NCBI RefSeq assembly: GCF_004117915.1
Contig: NZ_RSTD01000001.1
Span: 124,001-188,000, forward strand
DNA from: Companilactobacillus metriopterae
Lineage (GTDB): Bacteria > Bacillota > Bacilli > Lactobacillales > Lactobacillaceae
Reading direction: 5' to 3'
Length of the DNA stretch: 64,000 bases
Below are positions 18,755 to 28,729 of this stretch, piece by piece (position 1 is the stretch's first letter; every line of letters starts with the position of its first letter). The notes under the pieces were generated by a model. It was not told where the DNA came from, ran no database searches, and saw only the letters and a program-made list of their open reading frames with translations. The position numbers and the translations under genes are program-made.

Positions 18755-20254
18755 ATGGGGAATGAATATATTTTGTCAATTGATGAAGGTACTACAACTA
18801 CCAGAGCTATTATCTTCGATCATGACGGCAATAAAATAGTTTCTTCTAGAAGAACTATTGATGCGATTTTGCCCAATCCAGGCTGGGTTGAGCAAGATCC
18901 TAATCAAATTTGGAATGCGGTTCAATCAACAATTGCAATGTCATTGATTGAATCTGGGGTTAAACCTGACGAAATCAAATCTATTGGTATCGCCAATCAA
19001 CGTGAAACTACGGTTATTTGGGACAAAGAAACCGGAAAACCTATTTATAATGCAATTGTCTGGCAAAGTCGCCAAACAGCAGATCTTGCAAATAAAATAA
19101 ATAGTGAAGATTTGAAAATTATTCGAAATAAAACAGGATTGGTTGTTAGTCCATATTTCTCAGCAACAAAGATTCGTTTTATATTGGATACTGTGCCAGG
19201 AGCTCAGGAAAAAGCTGAAGCTGGTCAACTGATGTTTGGGACAATCAATACTTGGTTATTGTGGAAATTAACTGATGGTAAGAGTTTCAAAACAGATGTT
19301 TCTAATGCTAGTCGTACAATGTTGTTTAATATTGATACATTGGATTGGGATGATGACTTACTAAAAATGTTTAACATCCCTAAGGCAATGATGCCTGAAG
19401 TAACATCAAATTCTGAAATTTTTGGTTACTCAGAAAACAATCAATTTTATGGTGCTACTGTTCCTATTTCAGGAATGATGGGATCACAACAAGCTTCATT
19501 ATTCGGACAAATGGCGTTTGAACCAGGTATGGTTAAAAACACTTATGGTACAGGTGCTTTTGCTGTTATGAATACTGGTACAACTAAAGCTATTTCTGAT
19601 AATAGATTATTAACTACTGTTGCTTATAAAATAGGTGATAAAGTTAATTATGCGCTAGAAGGTAGTATCTTTGTTGCCGGTGCAGCTTTGCAATGGTTAC
19701 AAGATGAAATGGAATTAATTAAATCATCAGAACAATCATCAGAGATGGCTCAAAATTCAGAAAATCAAAACGAAGTTTATGTTGTACCTTCATTTTCAGG
19801 ATTAGGTGCTCCATATTGGGATGATTTGGCTCGTGGAGCAATTTTTGGACTTACACGTGGTACAACAGACGCTGATTTAGTAAAAGCAACTCTACAATCA
19901 ATTGCTTACCAATCTAAAGATATCATCGAAACAATGAGTTCTGATTCAAATATTCCTATTCAATCAATTCGTGTTGACGGATCCGCTTCTCAAAATGAAT
20001 ATTTGATGCAATTCCAATCAGATATTCTAGGTATTCCAATTCAAAAATCAAATGAAATGGAAACTACTTCTCTTGGAGCAGCTTTCATGGCAGGGTTGGC
20101 TGTTGGATTCTGGAAAGATTTGGACGAAATTAGAACAGTATTTAAACATGGTGAAGAATATGTTCCTACTATGAAAGAAGATCAAAGAGATGATCTTTAT
20201 TCTGGATGGAAAAATGCAGTTGAAGCAACAATGATGTTTAAACACACAAAATAA
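18755..20254 (+). CDS. glpK: glycerol kinase
   Basis: A 499-residue FGGY-family kinase that phosphorylates glycerol to glycerol 3-phosphate with [20 protein letters not shown] at the N-terminus binds phosphate, followed by [26 protein letters not shown] with the glycerol-contact arginine, [14 protein letters not shown], and the FGGY C-terminal signature region [20 protein letters not shown]. The ATG at 18755 sits eight bases after a perfect AGGAGG. It acts with GlpF; no glpO/glpD is seen here. Confidence 0.95.
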   Translation: MGNEYILSIDEGTTTTRAIIFDHDGNKIVSSRRTIDAILPNPGWVEQDPNQIWNAVQSTIAMSLIESGVKPDEIKSIGIANQRETTVIWDKETGKPIYNAIVWQSRQTADLANKINSEDLKIIRNKTGLVVSPYFSATKIRFILDTVPGAQEKAEAGQLMFGTINTWLLWKLTDGKSFKTDVSNASRTMLFNIDTLDWDDDLLKMFNIPKAMMPEVTSNSEIFGYSENNQFYGATVPISGMMGSQQASLFGQMAFEPGMVKNTYGTGAFAVMNTGTTKAISDNRLLTTVAYKIGDKVNYALEGSIFVAGAALQWLQDEMELIKSSEQSSEMAQNSENQNEVYVVPSFSGLGAPYWDDLARGAIFGLTRGTTDADLVKATLQSIAYQSKDIIETMSSDSNIPIQSIRVDGSASQNEYLMQFQSDILGIPIQKSNEMETTSLGAAFMAGLAVGFWKDLDEIRTVFKHGEEYVPTMKEDQRDDLYSGWKNAVEATMMFKHTK

Positions 20255-20260
20255 TATTAA

Positions 20261-20298
20261 ATAAGAATCTTTTCTTTAAAAGATTCTTATTTTTTTTT
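20261..20298 (+). terminator. terminator after glpK
   Basis: ATAAGAATCTTTT pairs with AAAAGATTCTTAT around a short loop, then a run of T. Confidence 0.88.
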
Positions 20299-20339
20299 GC
20301 TGTTATATCAACGGTAAGTAAAGAAAAATTAAAAAAACT

Positions 20340-20368
20340 TTGACATGAAAGAATAATCCTATTAATAT
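20340..20368 (+). promoter_or_regulatory. promoter of dtpT
   Basis: A consensus TTGACA (20340-20345) is followed after 17 bases by TAATAT (20363-20368); an overlapping TATAAT starts three bases later. Confidence 0.7.
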
Positions 20369-20405
20369 AATTACATTGTGTTTTATATTATGAGGAGAAT
20401 TATTG

Positions 20406-21881
20406 ATGGATAACAAAAAAGAAAGAAAGTTCCTTGGTCAGCCATTGGGACTTCGTACTTTATTCTTAACTGAGTTCTGGGAAAGATTCAGTTACTACGG
20501 TATGCGTGCGATCTTAATTTATTATATGTACACTGCTGTAAAAGATGGTGGTTTGGGCATGAGCCAAACTACTGCTGCTTCAATTATGGCCATTTATGGT
20601 TCGTTGGTTTACATGACTTCAGTTCTTGGTGGTTTCTTGAGTGACCGAATTTTTGGTACAAGAAGAACTGTCTTCTGGGGTGGGGTATTGATCATGCTTG
20701 GTCATATCGTACTTTCATTACCAATCGCTACAGCTGGTCTATTTGGATCAATTATTTTGATCACTATTGGTACAGGTATGTTGAAACCCAACGTTTCTGA
20801 AATGGTTGGTGGATTATATACCGCTGATGACCCACGTCGTGATTCAGGATTTAGTATCTATGTAATGGGAATCAACTTAGGATCACTAATTGCACCGATA
20901 GCAGTTGGTGGTGTTCAATCAGCTTATAATTATCATGCTGGATTCTCATTGGCAGCTATTGGTATGTTCTTTGGATTAATCGTTTACTTGATTGATGGTA
21001 GAAAATACCTAAGTAAAGCAAGCCTTGTTGCCCCAGATCCTCTTAAAGGTGAAGAAAAAACAAGATTTATTAAGCGACTTGTTTACTCATTAATTGCTGT
21101 AGCAATTATTGTTGTACTATTGATTCTTACAAAAAACTTTAATATAGAAAATGTTATTACTTTAATTTCAATCTTGGGTGTTGTTTTACCAATTGCCTAC
21201 TTCGTTCTTATGTTAAGGAGTGACAAAGTTACTAAGATTGAAAAATCACGTGTTCGTGCATATATTCCTATGTTCATTATTGCCGTTATTTTTTGGGCAA
21301 TTGAAGAACAAGGCTCAGTTGTGTTAGCACTATTTGCTGCTAATCAAACACAGTTACAGTTTGGAACATTCAATATTAACCCTGCGAACTTCCAGTTATT
21401 TAATCCTTTATTCATAACAATCTATTCTCCAATTTTTGCCTTCTTATGGACAAAACTTGGTAAAAGACAACCCTCTTCACCAACTAAATTTTGGATGGGT
21501 CTTATGATAGCTGGTATATCATACTTATTTATCTCTATCCCACTTATTGGATTGGGCAAGAACGAATTAGTTAATCCTGTATGGTTAGTTGCTACTTGGG
21601 CAATAATGATGATAGGTGAGTTGTTGATTTCTCCAGTTGGAATGTCAACAACAACAAAACTTGCACCTAAAGCTTTTTCTTCTCAAATGATGAGTATGTG
21701 GTTCTTGGCAGATGCTGCCGGACAAGCAATAAATGCGCAAATTGTTAAATACTTTGATGCTGGTAATCCTAAGAACGAAATAATCTTCTTTACTAGTGTT
21801 GGTACTGTTGCAATTGTATTCTCAATCGTGTTGATTTTCTTGGTACCTATGATTAAGAGACAAATGCAAGGTGTAAATTAA
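20406..21881 (+). CDS. dtpT: proton-dependent di-/tripeptide transporter (POT family)
   Basis: A 491-residue membrane protein of the PTR2/POT family, which imports di- and tripeptides with protons. It shows the ExxER motif TEFWERFSYYGMRAILIYYM at residue about 24, the family signature GGFLSDRIFGTRRTVFWGG, GTGMLKPNVSEMVGGLY and FSIYVMGINLGS. About fourteen hydrophobic segments are visible. The ATG at 20406 is used, after GAGGAGA; a TTG three bases earlier is also in frame. Monocistronic. Confidence 0.93.
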   Translation: MDNKKERKFLGQPLGLRTLFLTEFWERFSYYGMRAILIYYMYTAVKDGGLGMSQTTAASIMAIYGSLVYMTSVLGGFLSDRIFGTRRTVFWGGVLIMLGHIVLSLPIATAGLFGSIILITIGTGMLKPNVSEMVGGLYTADDPRRDSGFSIYVMGINLGSLIAPIAVGGVQSAYNYHAGFSLAAIGMFFGLIVYLIDGRKYLSKASLVAPDPLKGEEKTRFIKRLVYSLIAVAIIVVLLILTKNFNIENVITLISILGVVLPIAYFVLMLRSDKVTKIEKSRVRAYIPMFIIAVIFWAIEEQGSVVLALFAANQTQLQFGTFNINPANFQLFNPLFITIYSPIFAFLWTKLGKRQPSSPTKFWMGLMIAGISYLFISIPLIGLGKNELVNPVWLVATWAIMMIGELLISPVGMSTTTKLAPKAFSSQMMSMWFLADAAGQAINAQIVKYFDAGNPKNEIIFFTSVGTVAIVFSIVLIFLVPMIKRQMQGVN

Positions 21882-21973
21882 ATTTGTAATATTACATTAA
21901 AATTAAAATGTCTTTTGAAACTTGAATTTGTTACAGATGTTCTGTAATATAATTTAGGTCAAAAGACATATAT

Positions 21974-22056
21974 GGAGGGGTAGCGAAGTTTGGCTAAACG
22001 CGGCGGACTGTAAATCCGCTCCTTCGGGTTCGGAGGTTCGAATCCTCTCCCCTCCA
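21974..22056 (+). tRNA. tRNA-Tyr (GTA)
   Basis: An 83-base type II tRNA: acceptor GGAGGGG pairs with CCCCTCC, anticodon loop CTGTAAA gives GTA, and the long variable arm is TCCGCTCCTTCGGGTTCGGA-like. A TATAAT at 21948 is a likely -10 for the tRNA pair. Confidence 0.95.
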
Positions 22057-22060
22057 TTAT

Positions 22061-22132
22061 TGGGCTATAGCCAAGCGGTAAGGCAACGGACTTTGACTCC
22101 GTCATGCGCTGGTTCGAATCCAGCTAGCCCAA
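22061..22132 (+). tRNA. tRNA-Gln (TTG)
   Basis: A 72-base cloverleaf: acceptor TGGGCTA pairs with TAGCCCA, anticodon loop CTTTGAC gives TTG. It begins four bases after tRNA-Tyr, so the two are co-transcribed. Confidence 0.95.
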
Positions 22133-22138
22133 TATACA

Positions 22139-22166
22139 AAGGACCGATATCATCGGTCCTTTTTCT
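22139..22166 (+). terminator. terminator of the Tyr-Gln tRNA unit
   Basis: AAAGGACCGAT pairs with ATCGGTCCTTT, followed by T residues. Confidence 0.85.
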
Positions 22167-22200
22167 ATATTGGCAATCGTTTATTTAAGGAGATTTGTAT

Positions 22201-22902
22201 ATGAAAGTCCCAATTTATATCCAAATTCATAATCAAATTAAAGAGCAAATTGAAAAAGGTAAGTGGGATGTTGGTGAACGTATACCTTCTGAAAGACAAC
22301 TTGCTGATGATTTTGGTGTAAGCAGAATGACTCTCCGTCAAGCGGTTCAAACATTGGTTGATGAAGGAATACTTCAACGACAAGTCGGTTCAGGTACGTA
22401 TGTTTCAAGTAGTAAGGTTCAAGAGAAGATGAGCGGAACTACTAGTTTTACTGAATTGACTGAAGAACAGGGTAAAAAACCTTCTAGTACAACAGTTTCA
22501 TATCATTTTGTAGATCCCACAGTGAGTGAGATGGAACAACTGAATTTGAATGAAGGTGATTTAGTGTTACGAATGGAAAGAATTCGTTATGCTGATGAGC
22601 AACCAATTTGTTTTGAAGTAACAACTATTCCTGTTGATTTAATCAAAGATTTAAGCAAAGAAGATATTACTTCATCGTTATATAAAGCTCTTGAAACTAA
22701 GGCAAATTATAAGCTAGGAAATGCGAAGCAAACTGTCTCTTCAATGCTGGCCTCGGAAAAAATTGCGACACTACTAAATGTTAAAAGAGGCTCTGCCATT
22801 CTTAGACTACGTCAAATTACTGAGCTAGAAGATGGAAGACCCTTCGAATATGTTAGATCTCAGTACGCTGGAGATAGATTTGAGTTTTATCTAGAGAGAT
22901 AA
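22201..22902 (+). CDS. GntR-family regulator (HutC/YvoA branch)
   Basis: A 233-residue regulator. Residues about 1-68 are the winged helix (YIQIHNQIKEQIEKGKW, IPSERQLADDFGVSRMTLRQ, ILQRQVGSGTYV). Residues about 85-233 are the UTRA ligand-binding domain, with VLRMERIRYADEQPI and FEYVRSQYAGDRFEFYLER at the end. Members of this branch often sense amino-sugar phosphates, trehalose 6-phosphate or similar ligands. No sugar genes lie beside it, so its target is unknown. The start ATG follows AAGGAG by eight bases; an in-frame TTG six bases earlier is too close to that site. Confidence 0.88.
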   Translation: MKVPIYIQIHNQIKEQIEKGKWDVGERIPSERQLADDFGVSRMTLRQAVQTLVDEGILQRQVGSGTYVSSSKVQEKMSGTTSFTELTEEQGKKPSSTTVSYHFVDPTVSEMEQLNLNEGDLVLRMERIRYADEQPICFEVTTIPVDLIKDLSKEDITSSLYKALETKANYKLGNAKQTVSSMLASEKIATLLNVKRGSAILRLRQITELEDGRPFEYVRSQYAGDRFEFYLER

Positions 22903-22963
22903 ATACGTAATTTTGCTAAAATAATAGTATAATCAATTACAAACTACTTAATGGGAGTCACTT

Positions 22964-24352
22964 ATGCAGAGTTTTATTAAAAGATATAGTATCTTTTTGA
23001 TGATATTTATAGCCATACAGCCGGTTCTTGATTCTGTTACTGGTTTAATGGCAAGAATGCACATGGATGTAACTTTTGGTGTTGTTATACGTATGATAGT
23101 TATGGCAATATCTGCAGTTTTTATTTTAATTTATTTGTTAATGAATAGGGATAATAAAAAAGGTTTTTTGATTATCGGATATTTTGTAATACTGGCGTTG
23201 GTATCAGTAATAAGTCTGATAATAAATTATAAAACTAAAAAAGTATTCATAGTCTCTGAAGAAGTTCAGGCTCTAGCTAAAAGTTTGTATTATCCAATCA
23301 TGCTAGTAACATATTACTTTGCATTTGAAGAACTTATAAGAGATAGAACTATCAATAGATATTTTCCAAAGGTAATCTTTATTGCAGGTAATATTATCAG
23401 TATTATTATGATAATTGCTCACTTTACCCATACAGGATTTAGCTCATATTCATACTATAATCTTGGAGAAAGTGGCTGGTTCTATGCTGCTAATGAATTA
23501 AGTGCCTTTGTTTCAATTATGTTCCCAATCATGCTTTGGTATGCATTGAAAAAAGTTAACTCTTGGTCAAGATGGTATTACTGGATTTCAGTAGTAATTG
23601 CGCTTTATTCAGCACTCCTAATTGGTACTAAGGGTTCATTTATAGCTATTCTTTTGGGTCTTGGTATTGCAATAATTGCAGCAATTGTCCAAAGATTCCA
23701 AAATGGCGGATCCAAGAAATTACAAAGTGGTATGATCCTTCTGTTGATTCTTACATTGGTAGGAGTAGGAGTTTCATATCCACAAATGGCTGTTTCTAGA
23801 ACAAATGAACTGCACAATGAAATGTTGAAGTATCGTAAGAAAGCTGGAAAAAAGAAGCTTACATCTGAACAAGAAAGATACGTAAAAACTAATAAGTTTG
23901 TATCTTATATCTTTAGTGGACGTACGATATATTTTGAAGATGCTGCAAATCATTTTTCTAAAGCTACTCCTGCCCAAAAGACTTTTGGAATGGGATATGC
24001 AACTAACTACAAGAATGCTAAGAAGGCAAAATTGGTCGAAATGGACTACGTTGATATTTTCTTCCAGTTTGGTATTTTAGGTTCTATAATCTATATGTTG
24101 CCGTTAATCTATAGTTTAATCATGCTTATTATCTTGTTCTTCAGTAGATTTAAGCATATGTGGTCATATAAGTGGTCGATGTTGGTTGCTAGTGTCTGTT
24201 TAGGCTTTGGTATGGCAATGTTGACAGGTCACGTTATAGAGGCACCTTCTGTAAGTATTTACTTTGTATCTATTTTGGCATTTGCACTATATAACGCAAA
24301 ACTTTATAGAGAAAAAAATGAAGATCCAATATCTATAGATGTTGAATCATAA
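22964..24352 (+). CDS. O-antigen-ligase-like membrane protein (polysaccharide polymerase/ligase)
   Basis: A 462-residue protein with about twelve hydrophobic segments and a large loop near residues 260-330 rich in charged residues. The order of helices with the central YSALLIGTKGSFIAILLGLG segment resembles the Wzy_C / O-antigen-ligase superfamily, which joins polysaccharide repeat units or ligates glycans outside the membrane. It is followed by convergent TagA-type and divergent GT4 genes, so a cell-wall glycan role fits. The substrate cannot be told. ATGGGAGTC precedes the start. Confidence 0.7.
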   Translation: MQSFIKRYSIFLMIFIAIQPVLDSVTGLMARMHMDVTFGVVIRMIVMAISAVFILIYLLMNRDNKKGFLIIGYFVILALVSVISLIINYKTKKVFIVSEEVQALAKSLYYPIMLVTYYFAFEELIRDRTINRYFPKVIFIAGNIISIIMIIAHFTHTGFSSYSYYNLGESGWFYAANELSAFVSIMFPIMLWYALKKVNSWSRWYYWISVVIALYSALLIGTKGSFIAILLGLGIAIIAAIVQRFQNGGSKKLQSGMILLLILTLVGVGVSYPQMAVSRTNELHNEMLKYRKKAGKKKLTSEQERYVKTNKFVSYIFSGRTIYFEDAANHFSKATPAQKTFGMGYATNYKNAKKAKLVEMDYVDIFFQFGILGSIIYMLPLIYSLIMLIILFFSRFKHMWSYKWSMLVASVCLGFGMAMLTGHVIEAPSVSIYFVSILAFALYNAKLYREKNEDPISIDVES

Positions 24353-24353
24353 A

Positions 24354-24397
24354 GAAAAAAAACATGTAGGAATTTTCCTACATGTTTTTTTTCTTTT
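24354..24397. terminator. bidirectional terminator
   Basis: AAAAAAACATGTAGGAA pairs with TTCCTACATGTTTTTTT. The hairpin is shared by the two convergent genes, and the last codons of the lower-strand gene lie inside it. Confidence 0.88.
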
Positions 24398-25109
24398 CTT
24401 GATTAATTAATCTCAAATATTTTGGGATAGCTAGCATTCTTATGAATCTTGAGGGTTCAATTGCAAAACGATAGAACCACTCTAATCCAAGCTTCTGAAT
24501 AATTTTAGGAGCTCTTTTCTTAGTGCCAGAAAATACATCAAATGATCCTCCAATACCAATCCAGATAGCGTCACTTACATCTCGATGATTATTGATGAAA
24601 ATTTCTTGTTTAGGTGATCCTAAGGCAACAAGAACAATATCTGGCTGTTTTTCTTTAATTTCGTCAACGATTTTTTGTTCATCTTTAAAGTAACCGTCAT
24701 TGTAACCAACTAATTTGACGTTTGAAAATTCAGATTTAATTCTGTTAGCGCTGGCAGTTATAACTTCATTGGTAGAACCTAGAATGTAAAGTTTTAGACC
24801 TTGTTTATTAGCTTCCTCTATCAAGAACATTGTTGTATCAAAACCAGTGATTCTTTCTGGTAGAGGGGTTCCTAATTTGTTGGCACCTTTGATTATTCCG
24901 ATACCATCAGGAATAACGTAGTCAGCATTTTGGTTAATTATATTTTGAAAATTCTTGTCATCACGAGCATTTAAGACAATTTCAGGGTTAGGAGTTACGA
25001 TAAAGCGATTATTTTTATTTTTTATATCATCAATTAGTTGTTGGTGGAATGATTCAACTGTAAAATTGTCAAAATAAGTTCCTAAAATATTTACTTTATT
25101 ATTGTGCAT
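24378..25109 (-). CDS. tagA: WecG/TagA/CpsF-family glycosyltransferase
   Basis: A 243-residue GT26 enzyme. Typical blocks are FIVTPNPEIVLNARDD near residue 39, ADYVIPDGIGIIKGA, ERITGFDTT with the family aspartate, LYILGS, and PDIVLVALGSPKQE followed by GIGGSFDVFSG. TagA adds N-acetylmannosamine to the GlcNAc lipid in wall teichoic acid linkage-unit synthesis; other members act in capsules. The symbol is given by family. The ATG at 25109 follows AGGAGAA on the lower strand; the frame extends upstream but without a better site. Divergent from the GT4 gene. Confidence 0.85.
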   Translation of the reverse strand: MHNNKVNILGTYFDNFTVESFHQQLIDDIKNKNNRFIVTPNPEIVLNARDDKNFQNIINQNADYVIPDGIGIIKGANKLGTPLPERITGFDTTMFLIEEANKQGLKLYILGSTNEVITASANRIKSEFSNVKLVGYNDGYFKDEQKIVDEIKEKQPDIVLVALGSPKQEIFINNHRDVSDAIWIGIGGSFDVFSGTKKRAPKIIQKLGLEWFYRFAIEPSRFIRMLAIPKYLRLINQEKKKNM

Positions 25110-25171
25110 ATAATTCTCCTTTACGATATCATTTATTATACACAAGAAAGTTTAATGAGAGGTATAAATTC

Positions 25172-26245
25172 ATGAGAGTATTACATATTAACGCTGGGAA
25201 TGAAGACGGTGGAGCTCGTACATATATTATTAATTTGATGAAGGGCCAAAAAAATATTGGAGTTGATTCTACTCTGATGACATTTCAAGAAGGGCCAGTT
25301 TCTCAAATGGCTAGACATAATGGCTTAGATGTTATTGTATTACCTCAGAAACAACGATTTGATTTGTCGATATTAAGTCGTATGAAAGATTATATTAATA
25401 AGAATAATTTTGATGTTGTTACTACTCATGGACCTAGAGCAAATTTTTTAGTATCTAGAATTTCTAAAAAAATATCAGCTAAATGGGCGATTACTGTTCA
25501 TTCTGATCCTAGGATCGATTTTTCAGGATTAAAGGGCTCCATTATGATCAAGTTAAATATGAGCGCTCTAAAAAAAGCAGATTTTATTTTCTATATTAAT
25601 CCTGATTTGGTTGAATATTTTGAAGACAATGGTATTAATCCATATAATTTATTTGAAGTATTTAATGCAATTGAATTTAAAAATTTAGGAATTGAGCCCA
25701 CTAAACAAGAGATATTTAGTATTTTGGAAGTTGCACGATTAGTTGAAATAAAAAATCATAGACTATTATTATTAGCATTGAGTAAAGTTAATTTTGATTT
25801 CAAGCTAACTTTAGTTGGTGACGGGCCAATGTTAGCAGAATTAAAAGAATATTCTAAAGAGTTGAATATCGCTGATAAGGTCGATTTTGCTGGATTCCAC
25901 GAAAATACTGGTGACTACTATCAGTCAAATGACATTACTATTTTGACTTCAAAATCAGAAAGTTTGCCAGCGGTTTACTTTGAATCAGCACAATATGCAC
26001 GTCCAGTTATTGCCACAAATGTCGGTGCTACATCAAAACTTATCAACAACAATAACGGATGGTTAGTAGAATCGGAAAATGTTGATGGCCTGGTTGCAGC
26101 TTTGAATGATGCCTATGCTAGCTATCAAAATGGTACATTAGATAATAAAGGATTTAAATTATTTGATGATGTAAAGAATAATTTCTCCATTGATAAATTA
26201 GCTCAAAAATTTGATCAAGGGTACAGTAAATTACTATCTAGATGA
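25172..26245 (+). CDS. glycosyltransferase family 4
   Basis: A 357-residue GT-B enzyme. The N-terminal acceptor half begins VLHINAGNEDGGARTYIINL and contains TTHGPRANFLVSR. The C-terminal donor half shows VARLVEIKNHRLLLLAL, LVGDGPMLAEL and the ExxE-like SKSESLPAVYFESAQYARPVIATN near residues 268-291, typical of retaining GT4 enzymes. It would use a nucleotide sugar at the inner membrane face. Beside TagA and the polymerase, it probably builds a surface polymer, which is inference. Confidence 0.85.
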   Translation: MRVLHINAGNEDGGARTYIINLMKGQKNIGVDSTLMTFQEGPVSQMARHNGLDVIVLPQKQRFDLSILSRMKDYINKNNFDVVTTHGPRANFLVSRISKKISAKWAITVHSDPRIDFSGLKGSIMIKLNMSALKKADFIFYINPDLVEYFEDNGINPYNLFEVFNAIEFKNLGIEPTKQEIFSILEVARLVEIKNHRLLLLALSKVNFDFKLTLVGDGPMLAELKEYSKELNIADKVDFAGFHENTGDYYQSNDITILTSKSESLPAVYFESAQYARPVIATNVGATSKLINNNNGWLVESENVDGLVAALNDAYASYQNGTLDNKGFKLFDDVKNNFSIDKLAQKFDQGYSKLLSR

Positions 26246-26291
26246 TAAATGTTATAATAACAAGAAATAATTGTATTTAAAGGAAGATATG

Positions 26292-27764
26292 ATGACCCAA
26301 TACGAGCATTCTGATTTGACTCTACACACTGATTATTATGAATTAAATATGATGTACACATATTGGAAAAAGGGATTACATAAGAGAAACGCAGTCTTTG
26401 AATGTTATTTCAGAAATATACCTTTTGGTAATGGTTTTGCAGTGTTTGCAGGGCTTGAACATGTAGTTTCTTACCTAAAGAATCTTAAGTTTACAGATTC
26501 AGATATTGACTACTTACGTGAATATGGTGAGTTTGATGAAGACTTTTTAAAATGTCTGAAAGATTTTAATTTTAGTTGTACCATTCGATCTGCTAAAGAG
26601 GGAGATCTGGTTTTCAATGAAGAACCAATCTTCCAAGTTGAGGGACCATTAGCACAGTGCCAACTGATTGAAACTGCTGTTTTGAACATTATCAATTATC
26701 AAACTTTGGTTGCTACTAAAGCGTCTCGTATTAAAGCAGTCAGTGGGACTGACCCTGTTTTAGAATTTGGATCACGCCGTGCACAAGAAATAGATGCAGC
26801 TATATGGGGTAGTCGCGCCTCATACATCGCGGGATTTGATGCTACTAGTAATGTTTTGGCAGGTAAATTATTTGGGATTCCAATTTCAGGAACACATGCA
26901 CATGCTCTAGTTCAAACATATCAAGATGAGTATGAAGCCTTTAAAGCGTATGCTGAAACTCATAAAAATTGTGTATTTTTAGTTGATACTTATGACACTC
27001 TAAAGAGCGGTGTACCAACCGCTATTCGTGTAGCAAAAGAAATGGGTGACAAAATCAATTTTCAAGGTGTGCGTATTGATTCTGGTGATATGGCATACAT
27101 CTCAAAACGCGTTAGGGAACAACTAGATGAAGCAGGATTTACAGATGCTAAAATTTATGCTTCTAATGACTTGGACGAAGATACTATCCAAAACTTGAAA
27201 ATGCAGGGAGCTAAGATAGATGTTTGGGGTATTGGGACCAAAAATATCACAGCTTTTGATCAGCCAGCTCTTGGAGCCGTATACAAGCTTGTAAGTATTG
27301 AAGATGAAAAAGGCAATATGATGGATACTTTGAAGCTTTCAAGTAATGCTGCTAAAATTTCTACACCAGGTAAAAAACAGGTTTGGAGAATTACTAATAA
27401 CCTAGAGGACGACAAGTCCGAAGGTGACTATATTACATTTGGTAATGAAGATCCAAGAGATCACGAATCAATATTTATGTTCCATCCTCAATATACATAT
27501 ATCAATAAAACTGTTGAAGATTTCACTGCAACACCAGTATTACAAGATATTTATATAGACGGTAAATTGATTTATGATTTGCCAACAGTTAAAGAAATTA
27601 AAGAATATTGTGCTAAAAACTTGGATTCACTATGGGACGAGTATAAGCGAATTTTAAATCCACAAACATATCCAGTAGATTTGTCATCTAACTTGTATAG
27701 TCACAAAATGAAATATATCGAAAAAATTCGTAACTCTGTTAATAATATAAAATCAGGTGAATAA
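26292..27764 (+). CDS. pncB: nicotinate phosphoribosyltransferase
   Basis: A 490-residue enzyme that joins nicotinate and PRPP to nicotinate mononucleotide, the entry step of NAD salvage. [15 protein letters not shown] at the N-terminus, [21 protein letters not shown] near residue 162, GTHAHALVQ and [13 protein letters not shown] are family blocks. I use the second of two adjacent ATGs (26292), seven bases after AAGGA; 26289 is equally in frame. It is two bases from nadE and translationally coupled. Confidence 0.95.
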   Translation: MTQYEHSDLTLHTDYYELNMMYTYWKKGLHKRNAVFECYFRNIPFGNGFAVFAGLEHVVSYLKNLKFTDSDIDYLREYGEFDEDFLKCLKDFNFSCTIRSAKEGDLVFNEEPIFQVEGPLAQCQLIETAVLNIINYQTLVATKASRIKAVSGTDPVLEFGSRRAQEIDAAIWGSRASYIAGFDATSNVLAGKLFGIPISGTHAHALVQTYQDEYEAFKAYAETHKNCVFLVDTYDTLKSGVPTAIRVAKEMGDKINFQGVRIDSGDMAYISKRVREQLDEAGFTDAKIYASNDLDEDTIQNLKMQGAKIDVWGIGTKNITAFDQPALGAVYKLVSIEDEKGNMMDTLKLSSNAAKISTPGKKQVWRITNNLEDDKSEGDYITFGNEDPRDHESIFMFHPQYTYINKTVEDFTATPVLQDIYIDGKLIYDLPTVKEIKEYCAKNLDSLWDEYKRILNPQTYPVDLSSNLYSHKMKYIEKIRNSVNNIKSGE

Positions 27765-27766
27765 TA

Positions 27767-28585
27767 ATGAGACCTATGCAAAAAGAAATTATTGCTTATG
27801 AAAAGACACAACCAACTATTGATCCGGAAACTGAAATTCGCCGATCAATAGATTTTATAAAAAACTATCTAAAAAAGAATTCATTTCTAAAAACACTAGT
27901 TTTGGGAATTTCAGGTGGTCAAGATTCCACATTAGCTGGTAAACTTGCTGAAATCGCTATAACTGAATTACGTGAAGATACTGGAGATTCTGAATATAAG
28001 TTCATTGCAATGCGATTACCATACGGAGAACAAGCTGACGAGTCAGATGCTATGGCAGCTATCGAATGGATGGAAGCGGATGAAACTGTACGTGTAAATA
28101 TCAAGGAAAGCGTTGATGCAATGGTCAAAGCCATTGAAGTTAGCGGTTTGAAGATGAGTGATTTTAACAAAGGAAATATCAAAGCTCGATCAAGAATGAT
28201 CGCTCAGTTTGCTATAGCTGGAGATACCAAGGGTGTTGTCATTGGTACTGATCATGCAGCCGAAAATATTACTGGTTTCTATACTAAATATGGTGATGGA
28301 GCTGCAGATATTTTGCCATTGTTCCGTTTGGACAAGCGCCAAGGTCGATCAATGCTTGAAAAATTAAATGCTCCTTCATATCTATATGAAAAGACACCAA
28401 CAGCTGATCTTGAAGAAGATCGTCCTTCATTACCTGATGAGGTTGCCTTAGGAGTTGGTTATAAAGCAATTGATGATTATCTTGAAGGAAAAGATGTTTC
28501 TGAACATGACGCTGAAATTATAGAAAATTGGTATCAAAAGACATCTCACAAGAGAGACCAACCTTATACAGTTTTTGATATTTAA
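27767..28585 (+). CDS. nadE: ammonia-dependent NAD synthetase
   Basis: A 272-residue N-type ATP pyrophosphatase that amidates deamido-NAD. The P-loop [17 protein letters not shown] is at residues about 46-62; [48 protein letters not shown] and the [16 protein letters not shown] loop all fit the small NadE without a glutaminase domain. It completes a pncB-nadE salvage pair, as expected for an organism that cannot make NAD de novo. Confidence 0.95.
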   Translation: MRPMQKEIIAYEKTQPTIDPETEIRRSIDFIKNYLKKNSFLKTLVLGISGGQDSTLAGKLAEIAITELREDTGDSEYKFIAMRLPYGEQADESDAMAAIEWMEADETVRVNIKESVDAMVKAIEVSGLKMSDFNKGNIKARSRMIAQFAIAGDTKGVVIGTDHAAENITGFYTKYGDGAADILPLFRLDKRQGRSMLEKLNAPSYLYEKTPTADLEEDRPSLPDEVALGVGYKAIDDYLEGKDVSEHDAEIIENWYQKTSHKRDQPYTVFDI

Positions 28586-28612
28586 AGACATCGTAAGATG
28601 TCTTTTTTTATT
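28586..28612 (+). terminator. terminator of pncB-nadE
   Basis: AAAGACATC pairs with GATGTCTTT around GTAA, followed by T residues. Confidence 0.85.
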
Positions 28613-28729
28613 TGGAAGAGGCAATCATTTAAGAAAGTATTTTAATTTATACAAATCACTGTTTATTAATAAAGATTTTCAATATAATTTTGTTAGTTAT
28701 TGAAAATTGTAAGGTTAGGTATTAAGGGA